From: Cognatazoarcus sp050303815
GTDB taxonomy: Bacteria; Pseudomonadota; Gammaproteobacteria; Burkholderiales; Rhodocyclaceae
Reading direction: 5' to 3'
NCBI GenBank assembly: GCA_050303815.1
Contig: JBNLCM010000004.1
Location: forward strand, 37,007-101,006
DNA length: 64,000 nucleotides
The position numbers and the translations under genes were made by a program. Below the pieces are notes generated by a model. The model had not been told where the DNA came from. It saw only the letters and a list, made by a program, of their open reading frames with translations, and did no database searches. Shown here one piece after another: positions 27,131-36,300 of the stretch; the stretch's first letter is position 1; each line of letters opens with the position of its first letter.

Positions 27131-28936
27131 ATGCATCCAAGAACTCCGCCTGATTTCGCTGGCATTTCCGACCGGGTCGACCGCGAGGCGCTGACCGTGC
27201 ACCTGAGCAAGGCACTCAGGGCGCAACCCTTCGCCATCGTCCTGGCGGCCCTGGCCTGGCTGGGCTTTCGTCCCTTTGTGTCACCGGGCTGGGCGCTACC
27301 GGCCTGGTTTGCCGCAATCGTGGCCCTGGCCGCGTGGCGCCACCGGCAGGCCCGCCGTTTTCGCAGCAGCGACGATGCCGAGACACCCCTCTCGGCCTGG
27401 CGGGCGCGCTGCGTTGCCAACGCGACGCTGTCCGGCCTGCTGTGGAGTTGCCTGTCGCTCGTCGTATACCCCCAGGCGCCCGAGGCCTACCAACCGCTGG
27501 CCCTCGTCGCGCTGATGGGCGTCGCGGGTGCCGGCGCCCTCGCCCTGGCATCGATCCCGCCGGCAGGTCCCCTGTTCCTCTCGGTCCTGTTGCTGCCGAA
27601 CGCCGTCATGTTGCTGTCCATGGGCGTCCTTCGGGAGCAGCTGGCGGGCTGGGGGCTGATCCTGACGGTCATTGGCCTCACGGCCATTTCGCGCCCGCTC
27701 AGCCGGCACCTGCGGGACGGCATGGAGCTGCGTCACCGGCTTGAGCAGGCGCTCGAATCGAGCGAATCGGATGGCGCGGAAGCCGCCGCCTCGAGTGAGT
27801 CGAAGCGCGCATTCATCGCCACCATGAGCCACGCCATCCGGACCTCGATGAATGGGATCATCGGCATGACCCAGTTGCTGGAACGCAGCCGCCTGGATGA
27901 GCGCCAGAAGAAGTGGCTGCACACCTTGCAGGGGTCGGCCCGGCACCTTCGCCAGCTGTTGGACGACATCCTCGACCTGTCGCGCATCGAGGCCGGCAAG
28001 GTCACGCTCCGGCACGAGGTGTTCGACCCACGCGAGATCGTTTGCACCTCGTGCGACCTGTTCCGGCCGTCGGCCCACCAGAAGGGTGTGGCGATCATCC
28101 TGCACATGGCGGACTCCATCCCCGACGCCTTGCGCGGCGATGCCAACAGCCTGCGCCAGATCCTGATCAACCTGCTTGGCAATGCGGTGGATTTCACCGA
28201 GTCCGGCCATGTCACGGCACATCTCCAGCTGACTTGTCCGCCCGAGGGGGGGCCGTGCATCCTCGACGTGGCCATCCAGGACAGCGGTCCCGGCGTTCCC
28301 GTGGAGCAGTCCCAGGCCGTCTTCGAGCCCTTCTCCAAGGTCGCCGGCGCCCACAGCGGCAACGGCCACGGCACGGGCCTCGGCCTCGCCATCTCCCGCC
28401 GGCTGGCTGCCCTGATGGGCGGCTCGCTGGTCCTCGACCACAATGGGTTGCCCGGCGCCTGCTTCCGTCTCAAAGTGCCCATGGAAATCGCGGAAGCGGC
28501 GAAGCTCGCGCCTTCGCCACGCTCGACCCTGCCGACCTTTGCCGACATGAAAGCCCTCGTGGTGGATGACAGCGTGTCGAACCAGCTCGTGCTCCAGGCC
28601 GCGCTGGAGAACCTCGGCCTGGCCTGCGACTGTGTCGGCAGCGGAGAAGCCGCCCTTCAGAAGCTGGCGAGGCAGCGCTACGACGTGGTGCTGATGGATT
28701 GCGAGATGCCCGGCGAGGATGGCTTCTCGATCTGTCGGCGGTGGCGGGCCCAGGAGGCCCGGGACGGTCTCGTCCGCACGCCGATCGCAGCCGTCACGGC
28801 GAACGTCGGCCAGGATGACCGGGAGGCCGCTCGCGACGCCGACATGGACGGGTTCCTCGCCAAACCCTTCGAGCTCGACGAACTGGCCGGACTACTGGCC
28901 GACCTGACCGGCTCCCTGGCCAAGGTCACCTTATGA
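27131..28936 (+). CDS. hybrid histidine kinase with altered H-box
   Basis: A 601-residue membrane protein: about five or six helices in residues 33-200, a HisKA domain (about 224-290), an HATPase domain (about 335-455, with DSGPGVPVEQ and GHGTGLGLAISRRLAALMGG) and a C-terminal receiver (473-596) with acceptor Asp523 in VVLMDCEMPGEDG. The H-box reads ATMSHAIRTSMNGI where the family has SHEIRTPMNG: His234 is kept, but the next Glu, which acts as the base in autophosphorylation, is Ala235, and the Pro is Ser. It may be a weak or regulated kinase. Its TGA overlaps the ybiB ATG. Confidence 0.88.
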   Translation: MHPRTPPDFAGISDRVDREALTVHLSKALRAQPFAIVLAALAWLGFRPFVSPGWALPAWFAAIVALAAWRHRQARRFRSSDDAETPLSAWRARCVANATLSGLLWSCLSLVVYPQAPEAYQPLALVALMGVAGAGALALASIPPAGPLFLSVLLLPNAVMLLSMGVLREQLAGWGLILTVIGLTAISRPLSRHLRDGMELRHRLEQALESSESDGAEAAASSESKRAFIATMSHAIRTSMNGIIGMTQLLERSRLDERQKKWLHTLQGSARHLRQLLDDILDLSRIEAGKVTLRHEVFDPREIVCTSCDLFRPSAHQKGVAIILHMADSIPDALRGDANSLRQILINLLGNAVDFTESGHVTAHLQLTCPPEGGPCILDVAIQDSGPGVPVEQSQAVFEPFSKVAGAHSGNGHGTGLGLAISRRLAALMGGSLVLDHNGLPGACFRLKVPMEIAEAAKLAPSPRSTLPTFADMKALVVDDSVSNQLVLQAALENLGLACDCVGSGEAALQKLARQRYDVVLMDCEMPGEDGFSICRRWRAQEARDGLVRTPIAAVTANVGQDDREAARDADMDGFLAKPFELDELAGLLADLTGSLAKVTL

Positions 28937-29853
28937 GCCACTACGCGCCCTTCATCAAGGAAATCGGACGCGGCGCGAAAGGGGCACGCTCGCTTGAGCG
29001 AGCCAGGGCACGCGAACTCTTCGCCGACATGCTGGCAGGGCGGGTGGGCGAGCTGGAACTCGGCGCCATCCTGATCGCGCTGCGAATCAAGAGCGAGTCG
29101 CTCGAGGAGCTGCTGGGCTTTTCAGACGCCATGCGTGACGCCGTCCAGCCCGTCACCCCGCCAGAGGGCCCCCGCTGCGTGGTGCTCCCAACCTACAATG
29201 GCGCCCGCAGGCAACCCAACCTGATGCCCCTGGTCGCCCACCTCCTGTCCCGCCGCGGCATACCGGTGCTGATCCAGGGCCGGCACGACTTCGAATCACG
29301 GGTCAATCCCTTCGGCCTGCTGGACGCGCTGGACCTGCCGTGTCAGGCCGATGCCGCGGCGGCGAGCGAGCGCCTCGCGGCCGGCTTGCCGGCCTGCCTG
29401 TCCCTCGACGCCCTGCTGCCCGGTCTCTCGCGGCTGCTCGCGACGCGGCTGCGGCTGGGTGTGCGGTCCGCCGGCCATACCATGGCCAAACTGCTCGACC
29501 CCCTGCCCGGGCGATCCGTCCGGGTGGTGGCCGTGACCCACCCGGAGTATCTCGAACGAATGGACGAGTTCCTGCTCGCGGAGGGAGGCCACGCCCAGTT
29601 GCTGAGGGGCACGGAAGGGGAGATCTACGCCAACCCGCGCCGTCGCCCACGCCTGGCCTCATACGCGGACGGCAAGCGCAGCATCTCGCATGCCGCCGAA
29701 GAGGGGGGCGCCCCCCCCCTGGCCGAGTTGCCGGGCGGCTACGACATCGCGGCCAATGCGGTCACGATCCGGGCGATGCTGGACGGCACGCTACCCACGC
29801 CGCAGCCGATCCTCGACCAGGTCGACGCGCTGACCGCCCTGGCCCACGCCTGA
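28933..29853 (+). CDS. ybiB: TrpD2-like DNA-binding protein YbiB
   Basis: A 306-residue protein of the anthranilate phosphoribosyltransferase-like YbiB family. The N-terminal helical domain (about 1-70) and the C-terminal alpha/beta domain (VVLPTYNGARRQPNLMPLVA, HTMAKLLDPLPGRSVRVVAV) have the phosphoribosyltransferase fold, but the glycine-rich PRPP loop of TrpD is not conserved. E. coli YbiB binds nucleic acids and has no known phosphoribosyltransferase activity. It is coupled by ATGA to the hybrid kinase gene, an arrangement I cannot explain functionally. Confidence 0.88.
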   Translation: MSHYAPFIKEIGRGAKGARSLERARARELFADMLAGRVGELELGAILIALRIKSESLEELLGFSDAMRDAVQPVTPPEGPRCVVLPTYNGARRQPNLMPLVAHLLSRRGIPVLIQGRHDFESRVNPFGLLDALDLPCQADAAAASERLAAGLPACLSLDALLPGLSRLLATRLRLGVRSAGHTMAKLLDPLPGRSVRVVAVTHPEYLERMDEFLLAEGGHAQLLRGTEGEIYANPRRRPRLASYADGKRSISHAAEEGGAPPLAELPGGYDIAANAVTIRAMLDGTLPTPQPILDQVDALTALAHA

Positions 29854-29940
29854 CCCGGGAACCCCGTGCGCAGGAAGCACTCGAAGCGATGCCGCTACAA
29901 TGCGCGATCCTGCTCCGGGTGAGCTGACTCGACCACGACC

Positions 29941-30447
29941 ATGCTGATCAACCTTCTTCGCCACCGCCGCCTGCCCTTCCTGTTGCTGTTTGCCACGTGT
30001 GCGGGCCTGCTCGGCTTCGGGCTCTACCTGCAGTACGTGAAGGGCCAGGAGCCCTGCCCGATGTGCATCATGCAGCGGTACGCCTTCGTCGGCGTCGCGC
30101 TGATCGGCCTGCTGGCAGGGCTGCACGGCGCACGCGGCGTTGGCCGGCGGCTCTGGGGCGGGGTGCTGCTGATCGCGGCGCTGGCGGGCGGGGGAGTCGC
30201 CGCGCGCCAGAGCTGGATCCAGATCTATCCGCCGGCGGACGCGGAGTGCGGCCCCGGACTCGAATACATGCTCGACAGCTTCCCCCTGGCGGATGCGCTG
30301 CCCATGATCTTCCACGGCTCGGGCGACTGTACCGAACGGGCCTGGACCTTTCTGGGCCTGTCGATCGCGAACTGGTCCCTGGTGAGCTTCTCCGCCGTCA
30401 CCTTGTTCGCGTTGTGGATCCTGTTCAGCCGCCCGGCCGGTCGCTGA
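29941..30447 (+). CDS. dsbB: disulfide bond formation protein B
   Basis: A 168-residue inner-membrane quinone reductase that reoxidises DsbA. Four helices are visible, and both essential cysteine pairs are present: C39-P-M-C42 in the first periplasmic loop and C103/C130 in the second. The Arg after the first pair (MQRY) matches the quinone-binding arginine. The ATG at 29941 opens the gene; TACAAT at 29896-29901 is a possible -10. It is convergent with the PilZ gene. A GGCCG-CTTC-CGGCC hairpin at 30451-30464 lies between them without a T-run. Confidence 0.95.
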   Translation: MLINLLRHRRLPFLLLFATCAGLLGFGLYLQYVKGQEPCPMCIMQRYAFVGVALIGLLAGLHGARGVGRRLWGGVLLIAALAGGGVAARQSWIQIYPPADAECGPGLEYMLDSFPLADALPMIFHGSGDCTERAWTFLGLSIANWSLVSFSAVTLFALWILFSRPAGR

Positions 30448-30474
30448 CGCGGCCGCTTCCGGCCGGGGCGATCG

Positions 30475-30789
30475 TCAGGTCAGGATCTCGATGATCTCCA
30501 CGCCCATCTCATAGAGGCCCTCTTCGACGGGATGGCAGCGCCGCACGCTGACGCGGACATTCAGCGGCTCGAAGCGCCGCTGACCACCCGGGGATGCCAC
30601 CTCGACACGAAACTGCTCTCCCTCACGGGGCACGTAGCGACACACCAGGGTCAGGCCGCCCACCGCGAGGTCGGTACACTTGGCGGCCACTGGCTGTACC
30701 TGGCCGGGGATGTGCACCTGGGCGTCGATGCCCCCCAAGGGCACCCGCACATTGCGACGACGTTCGATTCCGGAGGCGTGACGGTCCAT
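30475..30789 (-). CDS. PilZ-domain protein
   Basis: A 104-residue single PilZ domain. The N-terminal arginine motif is present (ERRRNVRVPL), but the second c-di-GMP motif, normally (D/N)xSxxG, reads DLAVGG with Ala for Ser. Binding of c-di-GMP is therefore uncertain. ATG 30789 is preceded by AGGAGAC; the longer frame to 30876 is not supported. It is the last gene of the kinase / receiver-HATPase / SpoIIE phosphatase series and could be the output or a modulator of that pathway. Confidence 0.8.
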   Translation of the reverse strand: MDRHASGIERRRNVRVPLGGIDAQVHIPGQVQPVAAKCTDLAVGGLTLVCRYVPREGEQFRVEVASPGGQRRFEPLNVRVSVRRCHPVEEGLYEMGVEIIEILT

Positions 30790-30842
30790 TTTGTCTCCTG
30801 TAGGCAGTAGGGAAGCCAGACCCTCGCCCCATGGACCTGCTG

Positions 30843-32438
30843 TCAGGCAGAAGCCGGCCCGGGGTGGGGATCGCACGTCAAGAGTAGCATCGAGACGTCG
30901 TCGTGATGCGGCTCTCCTTCCAGAAGGTCGGCCAGTGCCCGCTGGACGGCGGCCACCCGCTCTCCGGGCTGCGATCCCGCCAGCGTCTGCTCAAGCATCT
31001 CGGGGCCGAACACCGTGCCATCGTTGCGATGGGCTTCGATCAGGCCGTCCGAGTACAACAGGATCTGATGGCCCGGGTCTATCGCCAGGCGGATCGTACT
31101 CGCCATGTCCTTGTCGCTGTCGATGATGCCCAGGGGCACGTGGTCCGACTCGATGCGCCGGACGATGGTGCCGTCCGGCGCGAGCAGCAACGCTTCCGGC
31201 ACGCCACCGACCCAGATTTCGCCTTCGGTGGCGTCGGCAGACAGGCAAAAGAGCGCAGCCCCGACGAAGCGTCCGACCGGCAGGCCGCTGCGCAGCTGGG
31301 TATTGATCGCCGAGACGAGGTGCTCGAGAGTCACGTCCCGGGCCACTTCGGTATAGAACAGCGAGAGAATCGGCAACACACTGATCGCAGCCGCCAGTCC
31401 GTGGCCGGTCGCATCCGCGAGCATCGCAAAGGTCCGCCCGCTGGGCGAGCGGGCAACCATCACCAGATCGCCCGAAAAGCGCGTGGTCGCCGCGACGGAG
31501 TACTGCAGGCGCGGGTCCTTCAGCCAGTCACCGTGGATCTGCCGCTCCATGATGGAGCGCGCCAGTTCCTGCTCACGCTCCTGTTCGGAATACAGCCGCT
31601 CGAGCCGCGCGCGCGTCTCCGCGCGCTCGCGGGCCTGCCGCTCCCGTTCCGTCACATCGCGCACGACGCCGATAAACAGATGCCGGTCCGGTAGCTCGAT
31701 GTCCGTGACCCCGAGTTCCATCGGAAACAGCTCGCCATTCTTCCGCCTGGCTGTCACCTGCCGGATCGTGCCGACAATGTGCGGCTCGCTGGTCGTCAGA
31801 TAGCGGGACAGGTAGCCATCGTGCTCGCTGCGGTAGGGCTCCGGCATCAGCATCGAGACGTTCTGGCCGATCAGGTCGCTGGGCGTGTAGCCGAACTGGG
31901 AACAGGCCGCCCGGTTGCACGAATGCATGATGCCGTGCTCGTCAATGGTGATGAGGCCATCGATCACCGCATCGGAGATGGCCCGGATCTGTTCGAGCGA
32001 CTCGACCACCGTCCGCTGCATCATCAGCTGGCGGGACAGCGTTCGCATCTTCGCCGCAAAGACCGAGAAGGAAATCGGCTTGACCAGGTAGTCGTCAGCC
32101 CCCGCGTCCAGCCCCGCCGCGATGTCGGAGTCGTTCGACAGGGCCGACAGCATCACGATGGGCACCCAGTGCCGGCCCTGCAGGCGCCGGATGTTCCGGG
32201 TGGCCTCGAACCCGTCCATGACGGGCATCATGACGTCCATCAAAACCATGTCGGGCTGCTCGACCTGGAACTGGTCGACCGCCTGCTGCCCGTCCGCGGC
32301 AGTCACCGAGGCAAAGCCCAGCTTGCGAAGGAATACCTCGAGCATGTTCCGGTTCGAGGCCGTGTCGTCCGCGATCAGGACCCGAAGCTCCTTGACCCGT
32401 ACGAGCTCGGGAAGATCCGGCAGGCTGCGGATCGTCAT
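30843..32438 (-). CDS. receiver-PAS-SpoIIE (PP2C-type) phosphatase
   Basis: A 531-residue soluble protein with three domains. The receiver (17-135) has acceptor Asp68 in MVLMDVMMPVMDG and DDYLVKPIS. The PAS/PAC domain (about 155-275) has AISDAVIDGLITIDEHGI and HLFIGVVRDVTERER. A coiled linker follows (about 275-320). The PP2C/SpoIIE domain (about 325-525) has the metal-binding aspartates in MLADATGHGLAAAIS and near the end in EPHHDDVSMLLL. Such RsbU-like enzymes dephosphorylate STAS proteins in partner-switching systems. ATG 32438 follows AGGGGGAC and overlaps the stop of a micro-ORF. No STAS gene is visible nearby. Confidence 0.9.
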   Translation of the reverse strand: MTIRSLPDLPELVRVKELRVLIADDTASNRNMLEVFLRKLGFASVTAADGQQAVDQFQVEQPDMVLMDVMMPVMDGFEATRNIRRLQGRHWVPIVMLSALSNDSDIAAGLDAGADDYLVKPISFSVFAAKMRTLSRQLMMQRTVVESLEQIRAISDAVIDGLITIDEHGIMHSCNRAACSQFGYTPSDLIGQNVSMLMPEPYRSEHDGYLSRYLTTSEPHIVGTIRQVTARRKNGELFPMELGVTDIELPDRHLFIGVVRDVTERERQARERAETRARLERLYSEQEREQELARSIMERQIHGDWLKDPRLQYSVAATTRFSGDLVMVARSPSGRTFAMLADATGHGLAAAISVLPILSLFYTEVARDVTLEHLVSAINTQLRSGLPVGRFVGAALFCLSADATEGEIWVGGVPEALLLAPDGTIVRRIESDHVPLGIIDSDKDMASTIRLAIDPGHQILLYSDGLIEAHRNDGTVFGPEMLEQTLAGSQPGERVAAVQRALADLLEGEPHHDDVSMLLLTCDPHPGPASA

Positions 32439-32500
32439 GCCGTCCCCCTGCACCGCCGATGCGGCGGCATGCCGGTACCGATGAGTTCCACGCCACTCAT
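32435..32500 (-). CDS. possible 21-residue micro-ORF linking two signalling genes
   Basis: ATG 32500 overlaps the stop of the receiver-HATPase gene (ATGA) and its own TGA overlaps the ATG of the phosphatase gene (ATGA). GGAGG lies before the ATG. The peptide begins MSGVELIGTGMPPHRR and has no hydrophobic helix or known domain. It may only carry ribosomes from one gene to the next (translational coupling), or be a remnant of a lost gene. Confidence 0.35.
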   Translation of the reverse strand: MSGVELIGTGMPPHRRCRGTA

Positions 32501-33387
32501 GGGGCACCTCCATCGGCCAGGACCCGCACGCGATTGCCTGACCCTTCGTAGGTCAGCCGCGAGAAGGCCAGCTGGCGGGCCAGTGCAATCCCCCTTCCAT
32601 TGGGTGCGAAGGCCCGCTCGGGGTCCAGTTCGAGGTATTTGTCCCACTCGAAGCCCTTGCCCTGGTCCTCGATCAGGAATTCCCAGTCGCAGCCCTTACG
32701 CTCGATGGATACCGTCACTCGGCGCTCCCGGTACTCGGGAAGTCCGAGCCGGTGAACCACCTCCTCGTGCCAGCGATCCTGCTCCTTGAGGCGCGATTTC
32801 TCCGAAAAATCGATACCCAGGTTGCCATGTTCGATGGCATTGATGAACAACTCCGACAAGCCCATCGCACCGAGCTGAGGCTCCGGGAACAGGTTGCCGA
32901 GCAGCGCGGCCAGATGCTGGGCGTCCTCGAGCGTCCGGATGCGGAAGACGGCGGAGTCGGCGAGCTTGATGACCCGGGCCTGATGATTCATCCCGTCGAG
33001 CAGGGAGCGCCGCTGAGCCGCGTCCTCGAGTGCAGCACGCACGATTGTCTCGAGCGCCTCGAGCTCGAAGGGTTTGGTCAGGTAGTAGTGGGCGCCGGCC
33101 TGCAGCCCCTCCCGGACCTGATCCGGCGACGCCGCGGCCGTCTGCATGATCACGGGGATCTCGGACAAGCGTGGATCCGCCTTGATCCGGCGCAACACCT
33201 CGATGCCATCGATGCCGCGCATCATCCGGTCGAGCACGACCAGATCGAAGTGGCTGTCCTGGCGGCTCAGCAGCTCCCACGCCTCTTCGCCGCTTTCCGC
33301 GGTCGTGAGCTGGTAGCTGGGGTCATCGAGGGTCTCGATGATGATGTCGAGATTGAAAGGCTCGTCATCCACCACCAGGATCTTCAT
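32497..33387 (-). CDS. response regulator with HATPase (RsbW-like) output domain
   Basis: A 296-residue protein: the receiver domain (1-120) has acceptor Asp53 in LVVLDRMMRGIDG, and the C-terminal domain (about 150-290) is of the histidine-kinase-like ATPase / anti-sigma kinase type, with the N-box ELFINAIEHGNLG, the G1 box LIEDQGKGFEWDKY and the lid NGRGIALARQLAF. There is no HisKA domain, so it resembles RsbW/SpoIIAB-type serine kinases under receiver control. It starts two bases after the stop of the 1507-residue kinase, so that kinase is the likely phosphate donor. The next gene encodes the opposing SpoIIE phosphatase. Confidence 0.88.
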   Translation of the reverse strand: MKILVVDDEPFNLDIIIETLDDPSYQLTTAESGEEAWELLSRQDSHFDLVVLDRMMRGIDGIEVLRRIKADPRLSEIPVIMQTAAASPDQVREGLQAGAHYYLTKPFELEALETIVRAALEDAAQRRSLLDGMNHQARVIKLADSAVFRIRTLEDAQHLAALLGNLFPEPQLGAMGLSELFINAIEHGNLGIDFSEKSRLKEQDRWHEEVVHRLGLPEYRERRVTVSIERKGCDWEFLIEDQGKGFEWDKYLELDPERAFAPNGRGIALARQLAFSRLTYEGSGNRVRVLADGGAP

Positions 33388-33388
33388 C

Positions 33389-36300
33389 TCACTCACTTGG
33401 CTTGTTCTCCTCGTTGTCATCCGGCGGCTCCGGCAACGGGAGCAGCATTTCGAAGCAGGCGCCACCTTCCGGTCGGTTCGAGGCGCTGATCCGCCCCCCC
33501 TGCGCCTCCACGATCTCGCGGGAGATCGCAAGTCCGAGGCCGGTTCCGCCGGATCCGTCCCGGGTCTTCGAGCTTTGCACGAATTTGTCGAAAATCGCTT
33601 CCAGTTCGCTTTCGGGAATGCCGATGCCGCTATCCGTCACGACCAGCCGCGCCCAGCGCCCGTCTCTCAGGTCGCCACGCCGCCGCCCGCGCCGCAATTC
33701 CACCAAACTCAGCATAACGCCGATTTTCCCGGATTCGGGCGTGAATTTCACTGCATTGGAGAGCAGGTTGCGGACGACCTGGCCTGTCCTCACAGCGTCA
33801 CAGTCGACCGGTAGCGCTTCCGGTTCGGATTCGAACTGCACCACGAGATGACGGGAGGACAGGAGCGCATCGAATTCATGCAGCGCGTCGTCGACGATCG
33901 CCCGCAGGTCGTGCGATGCCATGTTGAGAACCAGCCGCCCCGACTCGAGCTTGGCGAGGTCGAGCAGGTCGTTGAGCAACTCGAGCAGGCGATCGCCACT
34001 CTGGCGCACCCGCGCGAAATAGTCTCTCAGCTTGGCCGGATCCGACCGGTCCGCGCGCGACTCACCCAGCTTCGCGTAGCTGAGAATGGCATGCATCGGG
34101 GTGCGCAGCTCATGGGACATGTTGGCTAGGAACTGCGATTTCGCGATGTTGGCGGCCTCAGCTGCCTCCTTGGCGGCGCGCAGGTCCCGGGTCTGCTCCT
34201 GAACCATCTCCGACAACTCGTCCCGGTGGCGCTTGAGTTCATCGCCCGCCTGCTTCAATTCGGTGACATCCGTGGCACTGCCAATGAAGCCATGGAGAGA
34301 CCCATCCACATCGAAAACCGGTTCCGACGTGGCGATCATCCAGCGATAGTCGCCACCGGCAGCACGCAGGCGGAACTCCATCCCGAAGGCTCGCTGCTGC
34401 TCGATGCCCAGATGCTCTGCCGATGCGCAGCGGACACGGTCGTCAGGGTGGACCGAGTTCAACCACCCGCCACCCAACCCGTCGATCAGCTGGGTCCCGG
34501 TAAACTCCAGCCAGGTGCGGTTGAGGTAGCTCACCCGCGCGTCAGGCGTCAGCATCCAGATCAGCACCGGGGCCGAGTCGGCCAGGCGGCGGAAGCGGGC
34601 CTCGCTCTCCCGCAAGGCGGCCTCGGCCCGGCGCTGCTCGGAGATGTCGGTGTGCGTGCCGATCAGTCGCGTGGGACGTCCCTCCTCGTCCCGTTCGACG
34701 ATACGCCCCCGATCAAGAATCCAGACGTAGTGGCCATCCCGGTGGCGGACGCGATGCTCGGTCTTGTAATGGCCTATGCGCCCAGCGATGTAGTCATCCA
34801 GGGCGCCAAGCACATATGTGAGGTCGTCCGGGTGGACGCGCTGCTTCCATTCCTCGAGTGAGGAATCGATTTCGTCTGCCCGGTAGCCCAGCATCTGGCA
34901 CCAGCGAGCCGAGAAGAACACCTCGTTGGTCCGGGCATTCCAGTCCCAGACCCCGTCTCCGGCGCCTTCCAGCGCGAATTGCCAGCGCGCCTCGCTGGTC
35001 CTCAGGGCCTCCTCACTGCGCTTGCGCGCCGTGATGTCCCGCGCCATGCCCAGCACGCCGGAGATGTTCCCGTCACCATCAAGGACGGCAACCTTGGTGG
35101 TCTCTGCCTGCCACACCGTGCCGTTGGGAAACGGGATCTCCTCTTCGTCGATCAACGGCCGGGCCGCGAGCTCCGCCGCGTGGTCTCGCTCGCGGAATCC
35201 GTCGGCCACCTCGACCGGAAAATAGTCGTAGTCCGTGGTACCCAGCAATCGCTCGACGGGCGCGCAGAGCAAGCGCCCGAACACCGGGTTGCAGTAGCGG
35301 AAGCGCCCGTCCCGATCCTTGAACCAGACCATGTCGGGCATGGCCGAGAACAGGGCATTGAGGAAGCGCTCCTGGTTGGCCAGTTCGCGCTCGGCACGCT
35401 TGCGCTCGGTGATCCGGCGGATGACGAGTAGAACGCCACCATCGCCGGTGGGGACCGCGCGAAGCTCATACTCCTGCTCGTCGCCCGCCTCGTCTTCGGC
35501 CGCATACTCGCGAACCAGCAGCCGGTTCCCCTCGAGTGCAGCCTGGGAGGCTTCCCGGAAGCGACCCGCCGCGTCGGGTGCAAGCACTTCCTCGAGCAGG
35601 CGCCCGACAATGCCTTCTGCGTCCAGCTCACCGTCGCCGGTACCGGACGGTGCGTGGTACGAGACAAAGCGCATGTCCTGGTCAAGTTGCACCAGCACAT
35701 CAGGAATCGCCCGCAGGATGGAACGATGGGTCGCGTCCGCCCGCTTGAGCGCGAGCTCGGTGCGGCGCGCCTCGGTGACGTCCTCGACGATGCCCCACAT
35801 GCGCCCCTGTCGGAGCACGTTCTGGAAGTGGGCGATGGACAGGCGGGTGGTCACGCGCCCGCCGTCGGGCCGCAGCATCTCCCAGTCGATCGGGCCAATG
35901 TGACCAACGCGCACCACATCGGCCAACAGCTCCTCTGCGAGACGGGCATCGACAGGACTGGTTAGCTCGGTCAGGCGGGTCCGCTTGAGCGCCGCCTCCT
36001 CCTGACCGGCAATCCGACAGTAACTGGGGTTCGCACGCATCACACGGCCGTCTTCAGCCATCAGTGCGAGACCCAGCGGCGCATTGTCGAACAGGGCGTT
36101 GAACTCCTCGAGCGAGCTCCGCAGCTCTGCCTCGGCGTGCCGTAGCGGTGTCACATCGGTGATGACGGTCAAGACGGCCGGCTCTCCGGTCACGTCCGTG
36201 ATTGGCGCCTTGCGCACCTGAAGCGCCTTGCGGTCCCCATCGCCCAGCGTGTACTCCAGCTCCCGGCTCGTCGGCAGCCCCTTCGTGAGGACATAGGCGT

